A stretch of DNA of 64,000 nucleotides from Phycisphaerae bacterium (GTDB lineage: Bacteria > Planctomycetota > Phycisphaerae > Tepidisphaerales > Tepidisphaeraceae). The stretch is taken from contig BPJO01000019.1 in the NCBI GenBank assembly GCA_026004655.1, positions 1 through 64,000 on the forward strand. Direction: 5' to 3'. Positions 7,951 to 16,629 of this stretch are shown piece by piece (position 1 is the first letter of the stretch; each line of letters starts with the position of its first letter). The notes below the pieces were generated by a model. It worked only from the letters and a program-made list of their open reading frames with translations, did no database searches and was not told where the DNA came from. The translations under genes were made by a program, and so were the position numbers.

Positions 7951-9657
7951 ATGAAAAACACGACCGCATGGATCTTGTGGGTTGTTCTGACGGGGTTGTT
8001 CTCGGTCACCTTTTTGTGGCCTATTGGACAGATCGTCAAACAGGGATTTTTTGACGCTGAGGGTCACCTGACGTTGAAGTATATGATCGGTGTTTTTGAA
8101 AACCCGATTTACGTCGAGGGGTTGATCAACAGCGTAAAAATTGCCATCGGGACGACGATACTGGTGTGTCTGATCGGGGTGCCTCTGGCGTGGTTGGCCA
8201 ACCGGTATGACTTTGCGGGAAAAAGTCTTTTCCAGGCCGTTTTGCTGGTCCCGATGATCCTGCCTCCGTTTGTTGGTGCGATCGGTTTTACCCAGATGTT
8301 TGGGCAATATGGGGCGGTCAATTCGCTTTTGGGGTTGTCAGTCGACTGGATCGGATCGGGTCAGTATCTGGGCGTGATAGTACTTCAGGCGTTGGGTTTG
8401 TATCCGATCCTGTACCTGAACGTGGCAGCGGCCTTGGCCAATATCGATCCAGCCATGGAACAGGCGGCCGAAAATCTCGGTTGTACGGGATTGACGAAGT
8501 TTCGACGGATCACGCTCCCGTTGATCATGCCCGGATTGTTTGCCGGAGGAACGATTGTTTTTATCTGGGCTTTTACCGAACTAGGCACACCTCTGATCAT
8601 GCAATACAACCGTTGCACCCCGGTTCAGGTATTTGATGCACTGAAAGACATTGGGAAAGATCCGTTTCCCTACGCGCTGGTTTTCGTGATGCTGGTTGCG
8701 AGCGTTTTACTGTACGCAGTAGGGAAGCTTATTTTCGGTCGCAACAGTTATGCGATGCAATCCAAAGCGGCGACGGCGTCGTCCGTGGTGAGGGCAGAGG
8801 GTTGGCGGGCTTGGGGGATTCCCTTAGTGTTTGCCGCGATCTGTTTTGTGGCTTTGCTACCTCATCTGGGTGTGGTTCTAACATCCTTTAGCCCTGCTGG
8901 GAGCTGGTATCAGACGGTCATCCCGACGGAGCTGACTTTTCACCATTACTCTGAGGCTCTGGGTCACGATATGACCGTCAGCTCGATCGGGAACAGTCTG
9001 TTATTTGCGAGTTTGTCTGTTTTCTTGAACTTGCTGATCGGGGTTTCGGTAGCGTTCGTGGTTGTTCGGTCGCGCGTGCCCCTTCGAGGGATGCTTGACG
9101 CTATGGCGATGCTGCCACTTGCGGTCCCGGGGATCGTGATGGCGTTCGGTTATTTATCGATCAGTACCTGGGCGGCAAACCTGCCTGCGGTGAAGGAAAA
9201 TGAGTGGTTAAAATCGCTATTTGACGTACGAACGAATCCGACACTTTTCTTGGTCGTCGCCTATGCCGTGCGACGATTGCCTTATATGGTTCGAAGTGCG
9301 GTGGCAGGATTGCAGCAAACGAGTGTGACCTTAGAAGAAGCTAGTGCCAATCTCGGCGCCAGCGGTCTGACAACGGTCCGACGGATCACATTGCCCCTGA
9401 TACTGGCGAATCTGATTGCTGGTGCGATGCTGGCGTTCGCCTTCAGCATGTTGGAAGTCAGTGATTCATTGATGCTGGCCCAACGAGCGGATTATTTCCC
9501 GATTACCAAGACCATTTACGAACTTTTCCAGATGATCGGAACGGGTAAATACTTGGCTAGTGCATTGGGAGTCTGGGCGATGGTGTTCCTGGCCACGACG
9601 ATTCTGGGCGCGAGCCTGATCCTGGGTCGAAAAATGGGGGCGATTTTCCGGGTATAA
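7951..9657 (+). CDS. ABC transporter permease, two fused permease domains
   Basis: 568-residue inner-membrane permease with about 12 hydrophobic segments. It contains two BPD_transp_1 domains in one chain, each ending with the cytoplasmic EAA loop that docks onto the ATPase: EQAAENLGCTGLTKFRRITLP in the first half and EEASANLGASGLTTVRRITLP in the second. This FbpB-like layout matches ferric iron and related importers. It ends the operon that begins at 5031, 52 bases after the binding-protein gene, and has no clear Shine-Dalgarno of its own. Confidence 0.9.
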   Translation: MKNTTAWILWVVLTGLFSVTFLWPIGQIVKQGFFDAEGHLTLKYMIGVFENPIYVEGLINSVKIAIGTTILVCLIGVPLAWLANRYDFAGKSLFQAVLLVPMILPPFVGAIGFTQMFGQYGAVNSLLGLSVDWIGSGQYLGVIVLQALGLYPILYLNVAAALANIDPAMEQAAENLGCTGLTKFRRITLPLIMPGLFAGGTIVFIWAFTELGTPLIMQYNRCTPVQVFDALKDIGKDPFPYALVFVMLVASVLLYAVGKLIFGRNSYAMQSKAATASSVVRAEGWRAWGIPLVFAAICFVALLPHLGVVLTSFSPAGSWYQTVIPTELTFHHYSEALGHDMTVSSIGNSLLFASLSVFLNLLIGVSVAFVVVRSRVPLRGMLDAMAMLPLAVPGIVMAFGYLSISTWAANLPAVKENEWLKSLFDVRTNPTLFLVVAYAVRRLPYMVRSAVAGLQQTSVTLEEASANLGASGLTTVRRITLPLILANLIAGAMLAFAFSMLEVSDSLMLAQRADYFPITKTIYELFQMIGTGKYLASALGVWAMVFLATTILGASLILGRKMGAIFRV

Positions 9658-9693
9658 CAGGTCAAAGACTTCGCATCCGAGTACGTTTGACGA

Positions 9694-9699
9694 TACACT
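9694..9699 (+). promoter_or_regulatory. -10 box TACACT before the parvulin lipoprotein
   Basis: TACACT with 8 bases before the ATG at 9708, inside a second copy of TGACGATACACTTTC (9688-9702). The first copy precedes the ABC operon at 5011-5025. Confidence 0.5.
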
Positions 9700-9707
9700 T
9701 TCGGACT

Positions 9708-10995
9708 ATGCCACGTCATATTGCGTTGTTGGTCATGATCGGTTCATGGGTTGGTCTGCTGAGCGGTTGTTCGAGTGACCCCCCCCCCTCAACCGCTGGA
9801 CGCAGGACAATTTTCTCGTCCGACGGATCGCGGGGGGGCTTTGCCTCCGGGACGTCCACCCGAACCTTCCCAGCCGATGCCCCGTTCAGAAAGCCTGGAA
9901 AAACAACAGGCCGGGGAAGCGTTCCGAACGGTGTCGGCACAGGTCCAGCCCTTAACACCAACACCCACTACCGATACAACGAGTCGTTCTGTTGCCCCTG
10001 CGTTCGCGCCTGGACAGTTCATTAATCTCGGAGGAGTCATTGCCGAGGTCAACGGACAGCCGATCTATGCCGACACCGTCCTACGACAGATAGCCCCCGT
10101 TCTGGCCGGACGGGCCAAGGATCTGGACCAAGCCCAGTTCAGGTTAGCAGCAGCCCAGGAGATTAACCGTCAGGTCGATGAATTGATCCGTGCAGAGGTC
10201 GAGTTTGCCGCGGCTGATCGAAACACGTCCGCGGAAGACAAACAGATGGCTAACCGTCTGACAGAGATATGGCGTTCTAACATGATCACACAGTTTGGTG
10301 GTTCGATCGAGAATGTCCGGGCAGCGTTTCGCGATCAGGGGCGTCCGTTCGATCAGGCCCAGAAGGAGCAGTATCGGATCAATCTCGTGCGTGTGTATTA
10401 CACAAAAAAACTTTTTCCGAGAGTAGAAATCAGTGCGGCTGCGATGCGACGGTTTTATGAGGAAAACAAACAGAGGTTGTTTACCGTTCGTGATAACGCG
10501 ACCTTTCGTCTGATCAAGGTCTCTCCCGCAGAAGTGGGGGATGAGACCGAAGCCCGACGTCAGATTGAGGACTTGCACGCTCGGGCCTTGAAAGGCGAAG
10601 ATTTTGAAAAACTGGCCGAATACAACAAGGACGAAGTTCTGCGAAGAAACAAGGGGCTGATGCCCCCGATGGATCGGGGGGCATGGAAGTTGGAAGAGGT
10701 CGAAAAAGCGATCTGGGCCACCCCCGTCGGGCAGATTACTCCCGTGGTCAAGGATTCCGGGGATTATTATTTTGCCAAGGTCCTGGACAAGACGTTCGGA
10801 CGGACCATGGATTTTTCCGAAGAAGCCGTTCAGAAAAAGATCACAGAAACCCTTCGTGCCGAGCAGTTCGCCAAGATGCGGTCGGAAATGGAAGCTCAGC
10901 TGAGACGGGATTCGGTCGTGAGCAAAAACCCGCAGATGTACGAAAACACCCTTAACATGGCGATGCAGAACTATTCCAGATGGCGTGAACAATAG
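9708..10995 (+). CDS. Parvulin-type peptidyl-prolyl isomerase lipoprotein (frameshift in C10 run)
   Basis: A lipoprotein signal, MPRHIALLVMIGSWVGLLSGC, lies in one frame and the body of the protein in another. The two frames meet at ten C residues (9779-9788); nine would join them into a 428-residue protein. After the lipobox comes a Pro-rich linker of about 80 residues, then a SurA-like N-terminal helical region (VIAEVNGQPIYADTVLRQI) and a parvulin domain (about 255-370, with ARALKGEDFEKLAEYNKDE and GLMPPMDRGAW). The role inferred is a periplasmic folding factor tethered to a membrane. The shift is either a read error or a real slippage site. If translation starts at GTG 9775 instead, the protein would lack the lipid anchor. 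Confidence 0.8.
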
Positions 10996-11010
10996 TTAAG
11001 GAGCCGGAGA

Positions 11011-12036
11011 ATGGGCATCCTGTTTATTGATCTGGGCGAAGTACGGACGTTCGAGCTGAACGGCCAAACCACCCTGGGTCGGGATCCCAAGAACGACATT
11101 GTGATCGCACACCCGACAGTATCCCGACACCACGGTCTAATTGAAAAGACCTCAGACGGGGTCTATGTGCTGATCGATTTCAACAGTCGCAACGGAATCC
11201 GGGTCAATGGTAAGTCTGTCCAGCAAAGCGAGCTGCTTCAGGACGGTGACCGGCTTCGGATCGGGCACGTCCGGGCGTGGTTTTTCAGGCAGATGCCTCC
11301 AAAACTCCCTCGATCGATCAGCAACCGGGACCGGGGGATTATTTTCAAGTGTGAATGTGGTCAGCGGTTATGGTCGGCATCGGACACTGCCGGGATGGCG
11401 GTGACGTGCGGAGGGTGCAACAAATCGATCGAAGTTCCCGAACAATCCTGTTCGACCGACGAGCTTCATGCCGGAACGGTTACGGGCGTTGCGGTCGTCG
11501 AATCTTCAACCAAACAACCGACCGTGTGCGCGGTGTGTCAGTGGCCGATCGAACGGGGAGAGAAAACGCACCAATGTCCGGCGTGTGGGTTGGATTTTCA
11601 CTTGGACTGTTGGAGAGAGAATCGGGGGTGCTCGGCTTATGGGTGCAGCCAGGTTAATGCTCTGGCGCCGAAGGTCGAGCGTCCTGCGTTACCGTCAGGG
11701 ACGAGTTCTTTGATGGTCGATCCGTCGAGTGAAACCGCCATGATGACTTCGCCGGCGCCAGCGGTCGAGTGGGGACAGGCCATTGTCGCGCTGTCGGTCG
11801 TGTCGGCGCTTCTGGGGTTACTGTCATTTGGTATCCCGTGCGTACTGATCGGTCTGGTAGCGTTGGGACGTCTCATTATGGTGCGAACCGACCGAAGAAT
11901 CCTCCTTTTGGCGGCGATATTAATTTCACTGACAGGAACCCTGGCCGGGTTGATGATCAGTCGGTTCTGGTGGTTACAGAAACCCTTAGACGATTGGGGA
12001 TTTTTGACTCAGTGGTGGGCTAAATTGGAGTGGTGA
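11011..12036 (+). CDS. FHA domain protein with zinc ribbon, RING-like module and C-terminal membrane segments
   Basis: 341-residue modular protein. Residues 1-95 form an FHA domain (TLGRDPKNDIVIAHPTVSRHH and NSRNGIRVNG), which binds phosphothreonine peptides. Residues 110-142 are a zinc ribbon (CECG...CGGC). Residues 172-212 hold a Cys/His-rich RING/PHD-like module (CAVC...CPACGLDFHLDCW...C) of a type common in Planctomycetota. Two hydrophobic segments fill the C-terminus (about 250-320), so the FHA and zinc parts are probably cytoplasmic and membrane-tethered. A GGAG lies 6 bases upstream. It starts 15 bases after the parvulin gene and is probably cotranscribed. A signalling adaptor role is inferred. 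Confidence 0.8.
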   Translation: MGILFIDLGEVRTFELNGQTTLGRDPKNDIVIAHPTVSRHHGLIEKTSDGVYVLIDFNSRNGIRVNGKSVQQSELLQDGDRLRIGHVRAWFFRQMPPKLPRSISNRDRGIIFKCECGQRLWSASDTAGMAVTCGGCNKSIEVPEQSCSTDELHAGTVTGVAVVESSTKQPTVCAVCQWPIERGEKTHQCPACGLDFHLDCWRENRGCSAYGCSQVNALAPKVERPALPSGTSSLMVDPSSETAMMTSPAPAVEWGQAIVALSVVSALLGLLSFGIPCVLIGLVALGRLIMVRTDRRILLLAAILISLTGTLAGLMISRFWWLQKPLDDWGFLTQWWAKLEW

Positions 12037-12042
12037 GGGTTG

Positions 12043-12768
12043 TTAGATCAACGATCGTCCGCCGTCCAGCAGAATGTTTTGTCCTGTGATGTAGGTGCCT
12101 TCGGTGACGAGAAAGTGCACAAGGTTGGCGGCGTCTTGAGGGGTTCCCGCTCGACGAAGGGGGACTTTCAGCAAGTATTCTTCCCGTTGCTCTAAGGGCA
12201 GATCATCCGGCCAGTCAATCACGCCCGGACTAATTGCGTTCACGGTGACTTCCGGCGCTAGTTCGCGGGCAAGGGAAAATGTCGCATTGAGCAAGGCCGC
12301 TTTGCTGGTTGAGTAGATCGAATAGCTAGGCATGGGGCGGATCGCCAACAGATCGGTCATATTGATGACATGTCCTCGGGCAGCCCGGAGCAGGGATGAT
12401 AGTCCGTAGACCAATTCCAGAGGCACTTCGAGATTGACGCGATGATGTCTGCGAAGAAGGGTGTTTCGTTCGTCAGCCTTGTCGGGCAAATAAATCGAGG
12501 CGTTGTTGACAAGCACGTCGAGTTGAGAACAGATCGAGGAGGTCCAATCCACGATTTGCGTTACCGCCTGAGGTTTTTCCAGATCGACCATCAGAGTGTG
12601 ACAGTAGGCCCCGTCAGCGATTAATTCGGCAGCCAGCGAACCGGCTTCAGCACCGCTGGAACGATAGGTGATCAGGATGTCAAACCCAGCCCGAGCCAGC
12701 CGTGAGGCAATTGCTCTGCCGACACGTTTGGCCCCTCCGGTGATCAAAGCAGTTCGTCTTTTCTCCAT
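12043..12768 (-). CDS. SDR family oxidoreductase, pteridine-reductase/FolM-like
   Basis: 241-residue short-chain dehydrogenase. Its N-terminal motif is TGGAKRVGRAIA, with the Arg that favours NADPH in pteridine reductases, followed by VNNASIY, a MTDLLAIR segment in place of the usual Ser strand, and YSIYSTSKAAL with the catalytic Tyr and Lys. The C-terminus TYITGQNILLDGGRSLI is the standard SDR ending. The canonical catalytic Ser position reads Met-Thr-Asp, as in FolM/PTR1-like enzymes where Asp-Tyr-Lys is used. This suggests dihydrofolate or pteridine reduction but is not proof. Its -10 box TAAACT lies 6 bases before the ATG, with no Shine-Dalgarno. Confidence 0.8.
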   Translation of the reverse strand: MEKRRTALITGGAKRVGRAIASRLARAGFDILITYRSSGAEAGSLAAELIADGAYCHTLMVDLEKPQAVTQIVDWTSSICSQLDVLVNNASIYLPDKADERNTLLRRHHRVNLEVPLELVYGLSSLLRAARGHVINMTDLLAIRPMPSYSIYSTSKAALLNATFSLARELAPEVTVNAISPGVIDWPDDLPLEQREEYLLKVPLRRAGTPQDAANLVHFLVTEGTYITGQNILLDGGRSLI

Positions 12769-12774
12769 ACCCGG

Positions 12775-12780
12775 AGTTTA
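12775..12780 (-). promoter_or_regulatory. -10 box TAAACT six bases before the SDR start
   Basis: Minus-strand TAAACT with 6 bases before the ATG at 12768 and no ribosome-binding site between them, the leaderless arrangement seen repeatedly in this window. Confidence 0.5.
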
Positions 12781-12868
12781 ACATTCGGAGGGCACCAGGT
12801 GGGTGAATGATATCGATTGTTTTATTGTTTTATTCCATCCTGAAAGCGCTACAATCGATTGTTTGAAT

Positions 12869-13538
12869 ATGTTGGCATTGTTAAGTATCGATACTATTCG
12901 TAGCTGGATCACCCCGGAAACATGGTGGACCAGCGCCTTTGTCTCGTTCGCCTTATTGTTTGCCTGCGGGTTGGGGTTGCCTTTGCCGGAAGATATTCCA
13001 TTGATTCTGACCGGGGCGTTTCTAGTCCAGGGAGACAATTTATGGGAAAAATGGCTGATCGTGGGCGGGCTTAACTGGTTGGGAATCATAGGGGGCGATA
13101 TTTGTCTTTACTGTTTGGCTAGGCGTTATGGAATGAAGATTACGCGGGTCCCGCTGATCGGTAAACATGTGACACTTTCACGGATCGGTCGGGTGCAGGG
13201 ATGGTTTGAAAAGTACGGCGTCGGGGTCGTTGCGGTAGGGCGTTTATTCGCAGGGGTTCGTGGGGCCATGGTCATCACGGCTGGAACGATCCGATACAGC
13301 TTCATCAAGTTCTTGCTGGCCGACGGTTTGGCAGCGATCGTCAGTGGGGGAATTTTTATGTTTCTGGGGCACTGGGTAGGGAAAAAACATTAACGATCAG
13401 GTCATTGAAGAGTTTAAACATTGGTTTGTGATAGGCGGGATCGTCATTGCTTGTTTTTTTATGGCTTATTTAGTTTGGCATCATAAGAAACATAAACGAC
13501 ACGGCGGGTCACCAACTCAAGCCACCAAAGTCCTTTAA
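12869..13538 (+). CDS. DedA family membrane protein (one frameshift near 13390)
   Basis: DedA/SNARE-associated family membrane protein implicated in lipid flipping and membrane homeostasis. PEDIPLILTGAFLV, the GGDICLYCLARRYG segment and VAVGRLFAGVRGAMVITAGTIRY carry the conserved acidic and Arg residues of the family. The frame as given stops at 13393 after GKKH. Removing one base near 13382-13391 continues it through a last membrane helix (HWFVIGGIVIACFFMAYLV) and a His/Lys-rich tail to 13538, giving 222 residues, the normal DedA size. The start chosen is ATG 12869, 13 bases after TACAAT (12850-12855). Its end overlaps the convergent small membrane gene by 4 bases. Confidence 0.8.
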
Positions 13539-13750
13539 TCGGGTTTCAGAGGGAGGTCTTCTTTGGATTTTTGAACGTCTCGTTTCAGTTTGGCGCCCAT
13601 TGCCGCCCCGAGCAGGGCGCCGATTTCCATCGCTATGATAATCATCACGATCTGCTGCCACGGAAACTGGGCAAACTGCCAAGTCACTATGACTGCCAAT
13701 ACGATTAAAAGCTGACTGGCCCAAAACCGTTTTTTATATTCCTGCCACAT
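13535..13750 (-). CDS. Small two-helix membrane protein
   Basis: 71 residues from ATG 13750 ([12 protein letters not shown]). Two hydrophobic segments ([16 protein letters not shown] and [20 protein letters not shown]) are followed by a basic and acidic tail ([14 protein letters not shown]). The second helix has GxxxG-like small residues that could mediate packing. No family is recognised. The start is supported by TATAGT on the minus strand with 7 bases before the ATG. It lies tail to tail with the DedA gene and divergent from superoxide dismutase. Confidence 0.6.
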   Translation of the reverse strand: MWQEYKKRFWASQLLIVLAVIVTWQFAQFPWQQIVMIIIAMEIGALLGAAMGAKLKRDVQKSKEDLPLKPD

Positions 13751-13757
13751 ATTGATT

Positions 13758-13763
13758 ACTATA
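13758..13763 (-). promoter_or_regulatory. -10 box TATAGT seven bases before the small membrane protein
   Basis: Minus-strand TATAGT, 7 bases before ATG 13750, with no Shine-Dalgarno between. On the plus strand the same spot reads ACTATAACG, so it could also serve the divergent sod gene. Confidence 0.45.
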
Positions 13764-13840
13764 ACGATTTTATTGCCCGGCACAGCATTGACGATCCCGC
13801 TCGAGCCGACTACCGTTCAACAGGAAGAAAGGAAACTGAT

Positions 13841-14454
13841 ATGCCACACGTCGTCCAACCCCTCAAGTATTCTTATGATGCTTTGGAACCCCATATTGAC
13901 AAACAGACCATGGAGATCCATCACGGGCGTCACTATAACACCTATGTTACGAATTATAACAAAGCACTGGAGTCTGCCCCGCAGCTGGACGGCAAACCGC
14001 TGCAGGAAGTTTTAGCAAACAACCTGGCGGCTGTTCCCGACGCGATCAAAACCGCTGTTCGTAATAACGGTGGGGGGCGCCATCAACCATGAAATTTTTT
14101 TGGGATTTGCTGACCCCCGGCGGTCCCAAACAACCCGTCGGAAATCTGGCTAAAGCCATCGATGCGACATTCGGAAGTTTTGACAAGTTTAAGGAGCTGT
14201 TCACCACCGCTGCCACCACGCGGTTTGGTTCGGGATGGGCTTGGTTGGTTAAATCCGGAGACAAATTGGAAGTCTATTCAACCGCCAATCAGGACAGCCC
14301 GTACATGGAAGGAAAAATCCCGATCGTTGGTTTGGACGTATGGGAACATGCCTATTATTTGAAGTATCAGAACAAGCGTCCGGATTACATCAGTGCCTTT
14401 TGGAACGTGCTGAACTGGCAGGTAGCCGAGGACCGATTTAACAAAGGTAAATGA
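13841..14454 (+). CDS. Superoxide dismutase, Fe/Mn type (two frameshifts)
   Basis: Iron/manganese superoxide dismutase, which converts superoxide to oxygen and hydrogen peroxide. The N-terminal half has the metal-binding His region ([13 protein letters not shown]); the C-terminal half has GSGWAWLV and the ligand pair Asp and His in LDVWEHAYY. The frame breaks twice within 25 bases: at six G residues (14072-14077) and at the A3T7 tract (14092-14101). Dropping one base from each gives NNGGGAINH followed by [10 protein letters not shown], exactly the family sequence, and 203 residues in total. Both look like homopolymer errors. AAGGA precedes the ATG by 7 bases, and a strong terminator follows. 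Metal preference cannot be assigned. Confidence 0.85.
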
Positions 14455-14504
14455 CATGATTTATCTCTGAGATAAGTCTGTCACCATTAATCGGACCATT
14501 CACA

Positions 14505-14533
14505 AGCGCAGCAGTCGGCTGCGCTTTTTTTTT
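14505..14533 (+). terminator. Rho-independent terminator after superoxide dismutase
   Basis: 8-bp perfect stem AGCGCAGC / GCTGCGCT with a 5-base loop, followed by nine T residues (14525-14533). Confidence 0.92.
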
Positions 14534-14565
14534 ATTTATTGGAGGAGGCTTTGTTCCGAAAAAGT

Positions 14566-14600
14566 CAAAAATAAAACCCGGTCGAAAAAAATCGACCGGG
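14566..14600 (-). terminator. Rho-independent terminator after rpsI
   Basis: On the minus strand, a 9-bp stem CCCGGTCGA / TCGACCGGG with a short T-rich loop, followed by TTTTATTTTT. It lies about 50 bases beyond the rpsI stop. With the plus-strand terminator at 14505 it insulates the two convergent units. Confidence 0.88.
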
Positions 14601-14652
14601 AAAGAAAGTTTTGAGGACAACAACCGTGACAATCGGGCAACCGGACGTCGGT

Positions 14653-15093
14653 TCAGCGTTTGGAAAACTGGAATCGACGTCGTGCACCGCGCTGGCCGTA
14701 CTTTTTGCGTTCCTTCATACGGCTATCACGGGTGAGGAACCCCGCATTGCGGAGAGTGTTTTCTGTATTGGGATCGTACTTTGCAATAGCTCGTGCAAGC
14801 CCTAAAACGATCGCGCCTGCCTGACCGGCCAACCCGCCACCGGTACACGTGGCAAAAATATCGAGCTTTCCACCCGTATTGGTCACTTCTAAAGGACCAA
14901 AAATCGATTTGCGATCCCGTTCGTTGGTCAGGAAATCGTTCAACTCACGGTCATTAATACTGATCTTGCCCGTTCCAGGGGCGATACGAACCCGAGCCAC
15001 AGCCGTCTTACGACGACCAGTACCCCAGACATAACTCTTTTTCTCTTTGGGAGTTGTAGGTGATTCGAGCGTTGCGTTTGCAGAGTCGGTCAT
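14653..15093 (-). CDS. rpsI: 30S ribosomal protein S9
   Basis: Ribosomal protein S9, 146 residues. VWGTGRRKTAVARVRI, the GGGLAGQAGAIVLGLARA segment and the C-terminal KYGQRGARRRFQFSKR are diagnostic; the final Lys-Arg tail reaches the P-site tRNA. A non-conserved N-terminal lead of about 20 residues precedes the fold. GAGAT lies before the ATG. It follows rplM by about 30 bases, the universal L13-S9 pair, and ends in a strong terminator. Confidence 0.98.
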   Translation of the reverse strand: MTDSANATLESPTTPKEKKSYVWGTGRRKTAVARVRIAPGTGKISINDRELNDFLTNERDRKSIFGPLEVTNTGGKLDIFATCTGGGLAGQAGAIVLGLARAIAKYDPNTENTLRNAGFLTRDSRMKERKKYGQRGARRRFQFSKR

Positions 15094-15123
15094 CGGTGAT
15101 CTCTTAAACTTGAGTCCTCAGGA

Positions 15124-15556
15124 TCAATTCCAGGAAAGGGTTTTGGGTTGCTGGGCGGCATGAGGATGCTGGTCACCGGCATAAATTTTTAACTTCAAAA
15201 GCATGTTCCGCCCGAGTTTGTTTTTCGGGAGCATCCGTTTGACAGCTAATTGAAGGACACGTTCAGGGTGAAGCTCATTCATTCGACGATAAGAAAATGT
15301 TTTACGACCACCCGGATAACGGACATATCGATCATATTCGATCTGGTCCGCTTTTTTACCCGTCCACACGCACCTGATCAGCATTGAGAACAATGACAAA
15401 GTCTCCATTCTCGACATGAGGGGTGTACGTGGGTTTGTGCTTACCCTGGACGATGGTTGCCAGTTTGGCAGCCAATCTTCCTAACACCATGCCTTTGGCA
15501 TCAACTACATACCATTCGGGTTTGATTTCACCCGGTTTTGCCAGATACGTGCTCAT
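15124..15556 (-). CDS. rplM: 50S ribosomal protein L13 (one frameshift at 15364)
   Basis: Ribosomal protein L13, an early assembly protein of the large subunit. The N-terminal half ([27 protein letters not shown]) and the C-terminal half ([38 protein letters not shown]) lie in different frames. One surplus base in the GG at 15364-15365 explains the break; without it the text reads VRVTGKKADQ and the length is 143 residues, normal for L13. Since this gene is essential, the break is almost certainly an error in the sequence. The start is ATG 15556 with AAGGA 8 bases upstream. Confidence 0.92.
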
Positions 15557-15623
15557 CGAATGATCCTTCAATACGAATCAAAAGCCATTCCGACCTGACC
15601 TGCAGGACGAAATGAGTCGCGTA

Positions 15624-15651
15624 AAATAACAATCCGCTGCTCGACTGTCAA
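15624..15651 (-). promoter_or_regulatory. Sigma70-type promoter of rplM-rpsI
   Basis: Consensus -35 TTGACA (15651-15646), 16-base spacer and -10 TTATTT (15629-15624) on the minus strand, about 68 bases before the rplM start. The leader is long enough for autoregulation by a ribosomal protein, but I see no specific structure. The rest of 15652-15853 holds nothing recognisable. Confidence 0.55.
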
Positions 15652-15853
15652 AGAGCTGAAAACGTTATTTCAAGTTTTTCTGCAATCGACTCGGCTCAAA
15701 CCTCCGCGATCTCGTGACAGGACCATTATCTTCATTCAAAGATGTATGAAAAGATTCTCGTTCCGGACTTTTTGACACCGGCTAGCAGTCGTCCATGTTG
15801 TGTAAGGTACAGGTAGTTCCTCATAATTTTATAAGTTGTTAATTTAAAACATC

Positions 15854-16596
15854 TTAAGATCTTGAGATTTCTGCCGTCGGGTTCGTTACTGTTAGTCCCC
15901 GCAACGCCTTGTGCGAGATATACCACAGGACGAGTAAAACCACCGTGGTCATCAGCAGACTGAAGACAAACCAGGTCCAGTCTCGTTCGGGTTGGAGGGT
16001 TAATTGTTGCAAATGAGAGGCTGCGTAAACCACGGCTGCGGTTCTGGGAAGCATTCCTACGACCGTTCCTACCAGATAAATCGGGAATGAGACTTTGACC
16101 GATGCGAGTAAAAGATTGGTCAGTGCGAAAGGACTGTTGGGAGGAAGTCGCAGCAGGGAGATGATCAAAAAGGTTTTGACAGGGCTTGAGCGAAATAATG
16201 CCCTTGCAATGACATTCCAACGGGGTTTTTCAGCCAGAAGTCGAGTAACCCGATCCCCGGACATGAGTCTTACCACCCCCAATAAGCGATGGTCGCAGCT
16301 CCACTGAAACCGATCATCGCACACACCAACCCGATCTGCCAGCCGAATGCCCATCCGCCAGAACTGCAGAAGCATATGTCGGAAGCAGTGCGAATCCCGC
16401 CAGGATCGCAAACCCGCCTGTGTAAAGCATAGGACCACCGATCTCATGGGATCGGAGCCACTGGCTGACGACCTCTAGTCGGGTCAGCAAAAGAATAGAA
16501 CCCAGAGGGGGCAAAATCGACGCAAGAACCCCTAACCAAGCCACCGGCCCGAGTCGTTGCCACATCGAGGGGGAAGGGTGAAGCAGGAGTATTCAT
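15854..16596 (-). pseudogene. TVP38/TMEM64 (VTT domain) membrane protein, frame broken three times
   Basis: Membrane protein of the VTT/DedA-related superfamily. The first piece has MWQRLGPVAWLGVLASI and LYTGGFAILAGFALLPTY; the C-terminal piece has the hallmark FLIISLLRLPPNSPFALTN and YLVGTVVGMLPRTAAVVY. Three single-base indels restore one frame: a surplus base in G5 at 16569-16573, a missing base near 16351-16358 (giving AVLAGWAFGWQIGLVCAMIG), and a missing base in C5 at 16276-16280 (giving YWGVVRLMSG). The repaired protein has 247 residues, normal for the family. The start is ATG 16596 with AGGA upstream. Whether this is decay or read error cannot be settled here; error is likelier. Confidence 0.7.
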
Positions 16597-16629
16597 GTTC
16601 GGGTCCTGACGAAAATTAACTAAAGGTTC

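Noticed and set aside
7375..8307. 310-codon minus-strand frame across the iron ABC genes
   Set aside because: Spans the junction of two clear genes on the other strand; composition (Arg, Pro, His rich) typical of a shadow frame.
10144..10992. 282-codon minus-strand frame opposite the parvulin gene
   Set aside because: Shadow of a well-supported gene; no motif or start signal.
14089..14454. Second half of superoxide dismutase as a separate gene starting at ATG 14089
   Set aside because: The ATG arises within the conserved HxFFWDLL region; two one-base indels explain the split, and there is no ribosome-binding site.
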